NCBI RefSeq assembly: GCF_007655135.1
Contig: NC_045132.1
Coordinates: forward strand, 10,788,001 to 10,852,000
Direction: 5' to 3'
From: Punica granatum
Taxonomy: Eukaryota; Streptophyta; Magnoliopsida; Myrtales; Lythraceae
Length of the DNA: 64,000 nt
The first letter of the stretch is position 1. The number at the start of each line of letters is the position of its first letter. The position numbers were made by a program, and so were the translations under genes. Positions 23,230 through 35,000 of this stretch are shown in pieces. The notes below the pieces were generated by a model. That model was not told the origin of the DNA. It did not search any database and was given only the letters and a program-made list of their open reading frames with translations.

Positions 23230-26200
23230 TGTCAACACCCCATTTTGGTCCACCGGCTCTAACGGAGGACTTCCGACCCAAAGCTCGAGGTACTATTCAC
23301 GATCGGAAAACCGGAGGCAAACATGCGGGCACAGAGTCATGGATTGCGGGAGAAAAGCATGGTCCACCGAGAAAAGCAGAGGAGAGCCGTCAGAAGAACA
23401 GACAAACAAGGAACCCCGAAAGCAGCAGAGCCGGCACTGCGGCACTATTCATCACCGAATCACCGAAGCATCGAAAGGTGCCCAATATGGGACTCTAAAA
23501 ATCCCTCTCGGTGCCAAAGTGACCAATGACGTATCCGGACGCGTTTCGGAGGTGTCCTGCTTAGGCCGGGGCGTCCCCCAATCTCTCACGGACGCCTTTT
23601 CTAACAGGGCTCCCGGGGCCCGATCCACTGATGAATAAATGGACCACCGGGGTCATAGAACAAGCTTCAGATGACTTTTCGGAATTCTACAGGGGTTCCC
23701 GAGGGACGTTTCAGTGGTCGCAAATGCCTCCCGGTGAATCTTCGAGGCACATTCATGGAGAACAGAGATCACAACGATCCCTTTACACCTCGAGACACTC
23801 GAGAAACACTGAGAAAGCCTCGGTCCCAAGTCCCTAGGTCTCCCCCGGCTGACGGTCTTCGGTCGAGGACGACGAGCCAACGATCCCCCAGGAGGCAAAA
23901 GGGTCACCGAAACAAACATTAAGATGCACAAAGAGCAATCGGGGACCGGGGACGGTTAATTCCACTATGAACGCCCAAACGAGACAAAACCGACTCTCGA
24001 GGCGCCGAGTCACCCGAGCTTTCGTTCACACGACATATGGCGATATTAGGCTCATTCAAATCCTTTTCGTTCAAGCATTCCAAATCTACTAATTAATCGG
24101 ACATCGGAGATCGGACGCGCGTTCAATCACGTCTCGAGCTTTTCCCGACTTTTCTCTTAGTCAAATGGGACCCACAGCTCAGCCAAGCCAAGCCTCCAAG
24201 CCGCGACTCAACCCCAAGCCACGGCTCAATCTCTAAGCCACGGCTCAATCCCAAAATTCGGTGGCTCAAACTCAAGGAGCTCCCTCCACCACACAAATTC
24301 AAATATCTCTTACACCCTCTTACACATCTCTCCCATCCATCACCTCCCATCACCCTTCCTCTTGCTTCCCCTACACTCTAAGTGACACTTCCCCACTCTA
24401 ATCCATTTCCAAAAATTCGGAACCCCCTTAAGCACCCCTCTAATTGCACTTAATTTCTCTAATTTTGCATCATTAGCCTTCCTATATAAGCCTCTTGGGT
24501 CATTAACTTAATCACAACTCAACTTCTATCATCTCTCTAGCTTTCTCACTCTAGGAAACCCTCTCCAAGCCCTCTCAACTTCAGCATTTTTCCAGAAATC
24601 ACATAGCCTCACCTCAGCCCGGTTACAAGGCAAAATTGTCCGTAAACTCAACCGTTTTCCGGCGACCGCCACCCAACCTAAGCCAACTTCGACCAAACTT
24701 CATATCCCACATGTATTCAACCTCCCGAGTCCATTCACGGTGTTAGTTTTACCATTTGAAGTCATCTAGGTCCCGTTTCAGCCCAATCCAGATTCGGGTC
24801 TTTAGGGAGTTTCCCGGTTTCTAGGGAGTCCAATGCCACCGACCTTGCATCAAAAGACCACCGGGAGCCTCCCGTAGAGTCGTTTCTTCATCGGGTGCCA
24901 GTCGAGTCTGTTCCTCTGGTTTTCTTTTCTAACCCGAACTTTGCAGGAATGTATAGGTCAGCTCGGGTTGAATCTCGCTATGAGCTACCTATCACCGTGA
25001 TCTTCACTCAGTTAGGAGTCCAATGCCACCGACCTTGCAACAAAATACCACCGGGAGCCTCCAGGACAGCCATTTCTTTCTGACCTGCCCAGTCGGGTCA
25101 GTTTCGCCCAGCCGGTTCTGTTTTCTGCTAGCTAACCCGACTTTGTTTTCGATTTCCAGAAAATCTACGCATGCTCTCCTTCCGAAACCACCACAGGCGC
25201 GATCCTTATCTCTTGGGAATCCAACGCAACTGGCCCCGTGCGAAAATTCCATCCTGATCAACCGGTATAGCCCCGACAAGTCGGACTGCCAGTCGGGTAT
25301 GCCAGTCGACCCGACTGCACCGGTTCGGGTCTGTTCGTTCCAGTCGAGTCTCCCGACTCCCTTTGCCGCTTCTCCGACTCTTTCCTCGTGTTCCGAGGCT
25401 AGGTAACATTTCTCTACGACTTAAATGGGTCTAGGTCTCCGACTTCCGCTTGTTATGGGGTGATAAGATGTTAATACACATGTTGCACGTAAACTAGGGT
25501 CTTCATGCGATTCCATGCACTACCATGCAATTTCATGCACGTTTACTCTTCGTATTATATCCGTATGACGTATAAATGCATGTATCATGATGGGAAATGG
25601 CTTGGATCGAGATAGGAAAGACCCCTTGGCCACTGTAGAGTCATGGGAGCCCACGGTCTAGTCTTAAGGGAGGGACCCGTGAACTCCCTTGACTTACCCG
25701 AGGCTAGGACGGTCTCTTTTCCCCGAAACTAGCCGGTTTCCATGCCTTTGTCATCAATTTCCGCGTGTAATGTGTTAACATGACGGGAAAAAACTTAAGT
25801 CGGGGTTGAAGAGGTCGCCTTGACCCGTGTAAGCCACGGAAACTCACGGTTATTCCCCATGGGAGGTGGCCGAGAGTTTCCTTGGACCACACGGGTCCAA
25901 GGAGCTCTCTTTCGCCCCGAAATAAGTCGGTTCCCGTATTTATTTTATTTTATTTTATTTCGTTGTTGATGAGCCGACGCCGTTTTATCGATTCCCTTTA
26001 AATATGATATTTGCGTTTGCATTGTGTGCTTGTTTGCGCACCCAAGATCATGGCGGCATCGGCTTTATAGAATGTGTGTTATTATCATGTTTGACGTTTT
26101 ACGCATGCAAGAAACGGTTAAAACCGATTCTTGGAATTGATTGTAATCACAATTTTCATTTAATCATTGGTTTCATGTTAATTCGTATGCTAGGTACGTT

Positions 26201-28208
26201 AATATCGAACAATCATTTCATTGATCCATAACAATTGAGGTTCGCAGTCTCAATCATTAAACCACTTCACAAACGGGAAACGGGACGTACCATTCGGCTA
26301 AATGAACCACTCGGCCTAAGTAATTGGATAAATCGAATATCAACTCGTAAACGCGTCGACGAATCACTAAACGGTGAGAGTGCCCTTTTAAAATTCACAA
26401 TTTCAAAACATCGAGACACATAACACGAATAGAATTAGTGTCAAGGGAGCACTCGTGCTTTATGACTCGAGTCAAGACTCGATTTGAGGAGGCTCATGTC
26501 TAAGTGCGCGAGTCCTCTTTGGACCTCTTCGTGTCATGCGATCCCAACTTCCACATACACGCCCTATACGTTTTACCGTTCAAAGGGCATGATCATCATT
26601 TCGTGATTCGCCGACATCCTAGGCGTTAGGGAGACCGAAACACCTCGATCTATGGACGAAAAAGGGCAACCTGTTCGGGTGCGAGTTTCATTCGTACGGC
26701 CCATTCCGTTCACTTTCGGTGTTTCTATCTTCCTATCGTAGATTCGGTGGTGAACATTTTATTTCTGTCACGAAACACAAAGAACCAGATTAATCATGTA
26801 TTTGACTTAATCAAACATTAGATAATGGATAGGTGGAATGTTAGATTCCAATCTAGAGTCAAAATACGAGTTTGGCTAATTCGGTGAAACCGTAGTGACA
26901 CCTAACTGAATAAGAGTTCTAAAACAAGTTCACACACATAATTGGCTTAGAACCATATTCTAGCCCACCATCTATGTTTGCCTAGGTTAGATACTTTGTT
27001 TATTACTCAACCCCGGTTAATAACTGATTAAATCACGGACACTCGACTTAATACACCACTTGTCTGTATTCATCGGTATTTGTCAGTTATTGTCTGTTTT
27101 TCGTCAGTTTTATCAGTTTTCTTCTGTCTTCCATTTGTCTTTGCTAATTTGTTGCGGTTCGGGTTCGAACCCATAGGTTACGTAATACACGAGGTCCAAC
27201 GCCTCAAACCACCGAACACGAGGTCCAACGCCTCCTAACTCACTGAGAGCGCGCAACCCGAGTGCGGAATGGGATCTAGCCTCGATTCACCATCATACTC
27301 CAAACATGGCCTATGTGGAAGGCAATTTGGATTGGATGTGTGAAACGTGTTTAGATATCACCCGGGAGCTCGGTCGGTCCGACGGTTACAACGGGAATCA
27401 ACCGGTTCTCCTGCAGACCGTTGGTTCGATTGGACCCGATCCTCGGCTCCTTGAGCCCGCGTTGCCTTAATTCATTTATCGGTTATTCAAAACACACGGT
27501 GAGTCGGAGCAGAATATTGGCCCAATGCAAACTGATCGGGATCCATTTACTTATTCAGTTACACTTTGTAATTATTCGAGAGAATATTGTGAGGATTTTA
27601 TCTATACACTCACTCATTCATTTGTAAGGATCCCCGATCGGCGAGCGAGAGGTCCGAGTGTCGAACCGGTCAAGTCGGTCTATTGTTACCAAGAGATGAG
27701 TAAGCTCGAATACTCGCGGTTTCGGTTCGCGTAGGGAATCGACCATCACGGTTCGATGAACTGTAGCGCTAAGATAGTGAACCGATTCCTCGACGCACAA
27801 GCCTACTCATCTTCGGATTCTTGGCCCAACTTGATCAATTCATCGACTTTACGGTGTCAAAACGGGCGAGTCAAGTGCAACCCTAAATCACGCGGTAAAT
27901 AAACAAAACGGCAAGCCTAGCAAATTAGAGTACCGAAAGGGCATGCGGGATATAGGCTCGCACGTAATAGAACCCCCGAATTCGGAATTTTCGGTTCCGC
28001 ATGACCATTGCCTTAGCATTTAGGTGTACCCCGTACCCTCAGACCCGGGCGACTCAACGGCCCTCGACCTACGGGTCGTAAACAGTAAGTGGCGACTCCT
28101 TCTCACGCGTGTTCGTCGCGCGTCCTCGGGAAGGTGGAGATCCCCAAGCCGCGTTGCATAGGCTTCAAGCATGCGTGCCCCGACGAGATTAAAATTCAGG
28201 TGCGCACA
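23230..28208 (+). mobile_element. 3' LTR B of element Y
   Basis: This 4979-bp LTR starts TGTCAACACCCC after the polypurine tract and ends AGGTGCGCACA. It is similar to solo LTR A along its length, including the shared region around 26690-27060 and the last 900 bases. A local duplication of about 50 bp (24827-24875 and 25013-25062, starting gagtccaatgccaccgacct) is visible. What follows at 28209 is interior sequence of another element, so Y probably inserted into X; the right-hand target copy would be ccgcc at 28209-28213. No gene is seen. Confidence 0.88.
24483..24489 (+). promoter_or_regulatory. Putative TATA box of LTR B
   Basis: TATATAA lies 1253 bp into the LTR, in the same context as in LTR A, with a run of tctct words downstream. 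Confidence 0.5.
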
Positions 28209-30395
28209 CCGCCAATTCAAAAGCAGTCAATAAACCCTGAAACAAAAAAAGGGGAAGTAGTAGACACCACTCCTCGATGGAGACAGAACACAATACACTC
28301 GGAGGTTGAATCCTTCGAACCCTTTGCCCTTGCAAATTCGAGAGATAAAAGAATCGAGCCCGCTAGGTTGAAAACCCCTTTTGGGGGCGGCCCAGGCAAA
28401 AGTTAGGGTAAAAGAGAGGCACGACCGGAAACTCCTTTATGGGCGGTCATGGTAAAAGGAGAGCTCATCCCGTTTAGGTTGAGAGGTACGGCCCCAAGGT
28501 GGGTGACCGTAGCAAAAGGAGAGTTAAACGAGAGATGGATAAAAATGACCCCCCGGTTCCTCACACATCGTGCGGACTAGGGATCCTCAACGGAAGTGGC
28601 CACATTATCTACTCCAACATGATTCTCGATCAGCCCTCCAACATAGCTCAATCGTCCAGCGCAGAGGATTCCTCCTCAAGCACAGTGGGCAAACCAAACA
28701 AGCCATCCAAGCAGTTTGGGATAACCTACACAACAGAAGAATAGAGGAAAAGGCGTACATCTCGCTGCAGGCGTGAACTCGTGTATCCTTTTAGCCTGCG
28801 GCAACGTGCTTCCCAAGCTTTCTCTTTTCTCTGTCTTTGTATAACTCCAAATGGGTCACAGCCACCTTTCAACAGGCTATCACAGAGCCAAAATCCCAGA
28901 CATTTCTCTCCGAGAGTCTAGTCATAACGCTTTGGAAATGGTCAGACCGAGTCTGACCAAATCTGAACAGAAATCCCCAAACGAGTTGCAAATGTAGCCG
29001 CCCTACGGTACCCTATTGAGAAGGGCTCAAAGCCGACGGGCGCGTCGAACAACCGATAGAGCTGCTAGGACATTGTCGGGGATGTCTTGATATGCCCAAT
29101 ACATAGCTAACGGGAGCCCCTGGAGGCCTCGCATCTAGGCCTCCGAGAACGGGACCCATCTGCACTGTTAAAGCAAAATTCTTCACGAGTCACTTAGGTG
29201 ACCCAAAATTGAAGATCTGCGTGTTGCAACAACATTTTCATGCTTACCTGTATCTATCACTTGTTAGTATTTCTCACATGATTTACTAGTAATGTCAAGA
29301 TCACAGGTACTGCAAACGGCATGAACTACGACAGACTCTGATTCCCGGTCCCACGAGATACGTAGACGCTCTGTCTTAGAGATCCAAGTCTCGCAATACA
29401 AGATGTCGACTTTCGACGAACTTCTTGCAGGTCAAAGCATGACCGCCCAAGCAGCGGAGCTGGCCTCTGGCAAAGCACAATCATTCCTCAGCAGCAAAGC
29501 CAGTTTCCGGCAACCCAACAGGTAACCGCCTAGCGGCGAGCCCGGCTTTCAGCAGATCAAACACATCACTGCCACAGAGGTAAGGCTTCAATGAAACGAC
29601 TTCGTCCTAGCATCATGGCTTGCCTCAAACAAATCAGTGCTCCTTGGAAGATGTCTCCCCAAGATCGATTCATATCTACTTCATGTGATGGGTGACAATC
29701 TCAACCTAAAAGGAGAATCTTCAAAATAGCACTCCAGGCACTCAGTTGCATCGCAATCAGTTGGCAAGTAACGAAGCATTCTGCTACAACATCGATTGCA
29801 TCACAGACAAGCTTAGTGATGGAGGAATCACAATGATTCCTTCCACACCTCACGCAACTCCCCAGCGTTTGCATTTACTTTTTGCAAGCATTTTCATTCT
29901 ACAATGCATCCCATGCGACTTTAATTTCTGCACAGGGGTCAATCCCCTTCGTGTCAATCCCGACTTTAATTTCTGCACTGGGGTCAATCTCCTTCGGGTC
30001 AATCCCGACTTTAAATTCTGCATTGGGGTCAATCCCCTTTGAGTCAATCCCGACTTTAATTTCTGCACTGGGGTCAACCCCCTTCGGGTCAATCTCGACT
30101 TTAATTTCTGCACTGGGGTCAATCCCCATCGGGTCAATCCCGACTTTAATTTCTGCACTGGGGTCAATCCCGACTTTAATTTATGCACAGGGGTCAATTT
30201 TGACTTTAATTTCTGCACTGGGGTCAATCCCCTTCGGATCAATCCCGACTTTAATTTCTACACTGGGGTTAGTCCCCTTCGGGTCAATCCCGACTTTAAT
30301 TGCCTATCTCAGCTCTGTTCCGGACTCTACATGTCCATTGTGCGCATCTCACTATATCTCCGTTTTATTAGGTACAACATCCCACATATCCAAAG
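28209..30395 (+). mobile_element. 3' interior of element X, 5' part lost
   Basis: The segment starts in the middle of an interior that corresponds to Y from 20818 onward and to D in reverse from about 40810 downward. It keeps the agcaaaaggagagtt and gagaggtacggccccaagg words. It ends with a 45-bp tandem array and about 90 bases resembling Y at 23012-23105. The PPT expected next is missing, because the LTR start at 30396 follows about 115 bases too early compared with Y. There is no coding capacity. Confidence 0.7.
29917..30303 (+). repeat. 3' minisatellite of X, 45-bp unit
   Basis: The word gactttaa occurs at 29917, 29962, 30007, 30052, 30097, 30142, 30172, 30202, 30247 and 30292. The spacing is 45 bp except for two 30-bp units. 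Because 45 and 30 are multiples of three, open frames run through it on both strands (a Ser-Ala-Leu-Gly-Ser-Ile-Pro type repeat forward). I consider these by-products. It occupies the same place as the unrelated arrays of Y and D. Confidence 0.93.
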
Positions 30396-32096
30396 TGTCA
30401 GCACCCCATTTTGGCTCACCGATTCAAATTACATTATCAGCAATGATCCAAGCTATGACTTGAGCAGAGTACAGAAAAACGGCTCAACAGAGCAAAAAAT
30501 CACTATTCATCCTCAAGTCGGTAAAATTGAGCAAATGACTAATGGATGTGATAAAAGGACTCCAGGGGTCACCAAAAGGCAACAGAGCGACCAGAGAGCT
30601 CAACAATGTCCAAAACCGGCATTTTCAGTAAATCACACGGACGGTACTATTTTCCGATAGTTCGCTCGATCGTCGGAAGATAACCAATATTGGACTCCAG
30701 AAATCCACTTCAATGCCAAATAGATGAAAAGTGTCCCCAAAGGCATTTTGCAAATCATTTGCTCTATACAGAACAACTTTATGTATACAGACAACTTTTT
30801 AGTGGAAGTCCAAAAATGCCGGTTTCCTAGAGAAAAGTTAATTCCAAATGTCAGACGCGGCCATGCCCCACTAGCACACAGAGCATGAACAATGCTTCAG
30901 ATTGTCTCTTGGAAGTCACACAGACACTTCAAATGACTTCCGAGCGGCAAAACAAGCATACCCCTCTTCGAAAGAGCATAGCCGGAGACTGGTCTGATGG
31001 AATTACGATAAACGAAATTCATACCGCATTGCCCTGAAAACTCTAGCATACATGCACAATTGGGCAAAATAGACATCAAAACCCTTTTCAGTTTCCCGAG
31101 TAACCTCCGAGGAGTGGAAATGGTCATTTTCAGTGGAAATGCATATCCGGAGGTCCTTTTTACGGAAACTGGACGCCGGGTGTCTATCCTACACCATGCT
31201 AGCCTTCTCAGGGCTCAACGTGGAATTGTCGGAATAAATCACACGACTCATTTAGACCTCCCGAGCAATGCTTTAGAGGTCTCAGATACACTTTTCAAGT
31301 CCTTGGAGGTCTGATCTCGACAAACAGAGATTACAGTAATCTCCGGAGTCCCCAAGCAACTCAAAAGTCATCCTGAGAAATCCAGTTTCGGCCTCCTAGG
31401 ACGTCTCCGGCCCCACATTAGCATTACCGGCTTAAGGGACAATTGTTCACGTTGTTTGACAATTTATGTCAAAATGACCAACGTGAGATGCAGACACAAG
31501 ATATGCTGTCAGAAACGGACAACTTCGCTCTGGTCACCTGCAATGAGCAAAACCGGCTTCTGAGCCTCGTATGCTTCCGGGACATTTCTCCATGAAAAAT
31601 GCCAATCTTAGGCTCGTTAAAACCGTTTTCTCGCGCATATCGACAATTCGACGTTCAATTCGAACCACGAACTTCGAATGCGCGACAAATCGAGACCCGA
31701 GCTTTCTCCCGGTTTTTCCTCATAGGCCGTGGGACCCACAGGCTGCCCAAGGGCAGCCGCCCCTTGCCCCAAAATTTTCGGCCTCTTCCTCCTCCTCTCT
31801 TGTACTCACCTAGCCCAAAATATCTTGGGAAGTTGAAGACAACACTCAAGCCATCAACTCCATCTCCATTAATGCTCTTAACTCTTCCTCATCAAGAACA
31901 CTTGGTCCACAGTCATCCTCATCCTCATTAGGGTGGCCGAAATTGCTAAGGGTCCCACTAATGGTGCTTTGCTTTGCTTAATTGCCCATTAGTTTTGATT
32001 ATAAATTGCCCAAAAGTGATTAACTTAATCACTTCCCCTCTTGCACACTTCTCACTAGCTTTCTCCCTCTAAAATCCTCTCAAACTCCATAGCTAA
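30396..32096 (+). mobile_element. LTR 5' part (3' LTR of X), broken by element D
   Basis: It starts TGTCAGCACCCCATTTTGG and follows the LTR for 1701 bp, past the TATA region, to the insertion of D at 32097. It is the inverted counterpart of D's own LTR at about 35690-37401. The five bases before D are agcta, the likely target site. The matching 3' part of a forward LTR reappears at 49076-50766 with about 1.9 kb missing between. Whether both parts were one LTR is inferred. Confidence 0.8.
32000..32005 (+). promoter_or_regulatory. Putative TATA box of the X/C LTR
   Basis: TATAAA lies 1604 bp into this LTR, matching the position of the box in the D LTR (about 1622 bp in), with ttctccctct downstream. 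Confidence 0.45.
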
Positions 32097-35000
32097 TGTA
32101 CGGACCCGAATGTAGACTCTCGTCGGGGCCCGCATGCGCGCTTTTGGATCGCACGGCTTGGGAGTGTCCACCTTCCCGTGGGGACGCGTGACGGACACAC
32201 GTGAGAGAAGGAGTCGCCACTTATCATTTTACGACCCGAAAGTCGAGGGCGGATAAGTTACCCTGGTCTAGGGATATGGAACACCTAGTTGTTGTTAAGG
32301 CATTGGTCTGTGTGGAACCGGAAAGTCCGTGTTCTGGGGTTCATGTTACGTGCGGGCCTATATCCCGCACGCCCTTTCGGTACTCTGGTTTGCTAGGCTT
32401 GCATGTTTTATTATTTACCGCGTGGATTAAATTGCGCTCGGCTCGCACGTTTTGACACCGTAAACTTGATGAATGAAACGATGTCGGCTGAGAAGCCGGG
32501 AGAGAAGTAAATCTATATGTCGGGGAATTGGTTCACAATCTTGCGATACAGTTCATCAAACCATGGAGGTTGAATTCCTGCGTGAACCAGAACCGCAAGA
32601 TCTTGGATTTACTTTCCTTTGGGCAAGCATGAAATCGATTTGAATGATTCGACTCTCGGACCGTTTGCTCGCCAACTGAGATTCTTACATATTGAATGTA
32701 CAAAACAAAAATCCTTACAATGAACTCTAAAAAATACATCAAATCATAATTACAACTAGGTGAATCTCAGTCAGTTTGCATTCGGTTATTATTTCGCTCT
32801 AACTCAATGTGAGTTTAGGGAAACAGAGAAAAACTGAAATTCGACATGCGCTCTCAATGAATAGGGCGTTGGACCCTGTGAGTGATGATTAGGGCGTTGG
32901 ACCCTGTCCTTGATGATTAGGGCATTGAACTATAATATTATTCGGCCTAGAGATCCGGCTCGACCCGCATGACAAACAAGTGTTGAAAGATAACACGCAG
33001 CAGGTAAATAACAGACAAGATGTTTGTTATTATCGAGTGTACGTGTTTTAACAAGTTGTTAATCCGGGGTATTTTGGCATGCAAATCCTACCCTAGACAA
33101 ACAAGGACGTGCCAATGTTTTAGCATTCGGCTTTGTTTTGAGAACTTGACAAAGAGAGTCGAATCTCATGTGTGCGGATTGTTTTTACAGTTGTTATGTA
33201 TTGTGACACTGAATTTCCACTGAATTAACCAAACTCGTGTTTTGACTCTAGATTTGGAATCTAGAATTCTTCCTAACCATTATCTAGTATTTGGTTAGGT
33301 CGAGTGAAAGGTTAATCAGTATTTTGCATGTTTTTTGACAGAGATAACCGTTCTAGTTACCCGAGTCTATGTTAGGATGACAGAAACTCATATGTTAGAT
33401 AAGAAAAGGCAATGCAGATGAACCTGCACCTGAACAGGTAGCCCGTTCTTATCCCGTACTGTAGTGTTTCTATCATGCTAACCCTAAGGGTGTCGCTGAA
33501 TTGTGAAAAGACGATTTTGCCCTTTATTTGAAAATTGTTTTCAGAAAAGGGGAAACATCGTAGTGCGGGCCACCTCGGCCTGTAGCCGGTGTCAACAAAT
33601 TCCCTGGATCGTCCAGGGTTGTGCAAGAACCCCGAAAAAGCCAAAGAACCGGTCAATCTGCCCGGAAGTGATCTAAAAAGATCTTCTGTATCCTGACCTG
33701 AGTTACCTGGAATCAGGTAAAAACTCAAGTTAAGACACATAAGCCCTTTTCAAACATTCATGCTACATCGGACCGAGCGTTTCGGGTTTTGAAATTGATA
33801 AGTTTGAAAAGGGCACCAACGTCACTTGACAACTCATCGACGCGAGTTATCAGTTAATGGTCGATTCGTGTAAACTTTATCATTATGAAGTGGGTTTAAT
33901 CACGTGAGCATCCCGATTAACCCGTACATGAAATTAATGCTTAAGGGTTGTGCCGAATGCATTAATTGTGAAAACGATTCGCGACTCGACGACCAAGACG
34001 ATTCCATAAGGATCGAGGATAATTTGGTCCAATGACCGAAACTACCCTTGTAACCGAATGGACCCGAATGAGTCATTGATACCCGAATCCATGCATGCTT
34101 TGTTTTGAAAAGACATTTTCATGCGATATTGCGACGATAATGTAAATTGCAAATTACTCGAAAGCCGAGAACGGACTCAAAACGGGAAGAGGAAGCCTCA
34201 TTCAACCCGTACGAGTCTAAGAGGCTCTCGGTTACTTCTCCTTGGAGATAGCCGAGAGGTCCCATGGCTCGAATGGGGTTCCACGAGGTTTCCCTGTCTC
34301 GTTTCGAATCATTTCTCGCATGCTTAAATGACGAACATTATAAATGACACGATTAAACAAAAGTCGGTATTACCATGATTTGAATAACGCATTCGAACAT
34401 GGAAACAAGCACGAACAAGTTATTTAAGGAATCGATAAAACAATACCGACCTCATGCACGTGAGAAAATACGATGAAACTCGGGAATCGAACTTGGATCG
34501 GGTCAAGAAGATCATTCCTTGCCCGAAAGGAGCAAGAGAGCATTCGGTCACCTCCCTTGGAGGGAAACCCGTGAGCTCTTTGCCTTTCCCGGGTCGGGAT
34601 GTTCTTCTCGACTACGATCCAAGTGTTTCCCGACATGCTAGCATATAAATCAAGGATAAATATGCATGATATAACATAGAAAATGCATAAAGATTAAAAC
34701 TTGAAAATAAAACATACAGAAAACCCTTTATAACTCCATAAACGCAACGAGAATGTAAAAGTCCTAACTCCTCTAAGTCGGGAATGGTCATACCTAGTCC
34801 CGAGATGCGGGATGGTACCTTCAAGATTCGGGTTGAACCGTTGATGGGTCGGGTTTGGGCTGTTTTCCGTTGAACAGACCCGAATGGCACCAAATAGACC
34901 CGGCTGGAATACTGGACAGACCCGATTGGCACAAGTCGGGTCGGATGTCGCCACAGAGGCTCCCGATGGAATTTTGAGGCAAGAACGGCGGCCTTGGGTA

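Larger units (their letters stand above)
12476..28208 (+). mobile_element. Non-autonomous LTR retrotransposon Y, 5' LTR missing
   Basis: In order, Y has a leader (12476-13979), a tandem array interrupted by a solo LTR (13980-14141 and 19402-19672), a non-coding interior (19673-22412), a second tandem array (22413-23012), a polypurine tract (23216-23229) and a 3' LTR (23230-28208). The leader matches that of elements D and C read in the same sense: cgatttcaaggaattcacac here, with near copies at about 51036 (plus) and 44080 (minus). The interior from 19730 onward matches the interior of D in reverse. No gag, protease, RT or integrase reading frame is present, so Y would need proteins in trans. 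Its 5' LTR and PBS should lie left of 12476, inside or beyond the gap. This one-element reading is inference from order and boundaries. Confidence 0.75.

Noticed and set aside
23039..23638. 199-codon frame across the PPT and LTR start
   Set aside because: It crosses the PPT/LTR boundary of Y, has no domain, and the other LTR copies do not keep the frame.
14142..28208. Simple element with LTR A as 5' LTR and LTR B as 3' LTR
   Set aside because: No PBS follows LTR A, the same minisatellite lies on both sides of it, and a short target duplication flanks it. A solo LTR inside Y explains this better.
29882..30463. 193-codon frame with 15-residue repeats (Ser-Ala-Leu-Gly-Ser-Ile-Pro type)
   Set aside because: It follows directly from the 45-bp period of the X minisatellite. 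The opposite strand is open as well, and the ends run into non-coding interior and LTR.
30396..32096. Independent small element
   Set aside because: It is collinear with the first 1.7 kb of the D-type LTR in forward orientation and simply stops at the D insertion.
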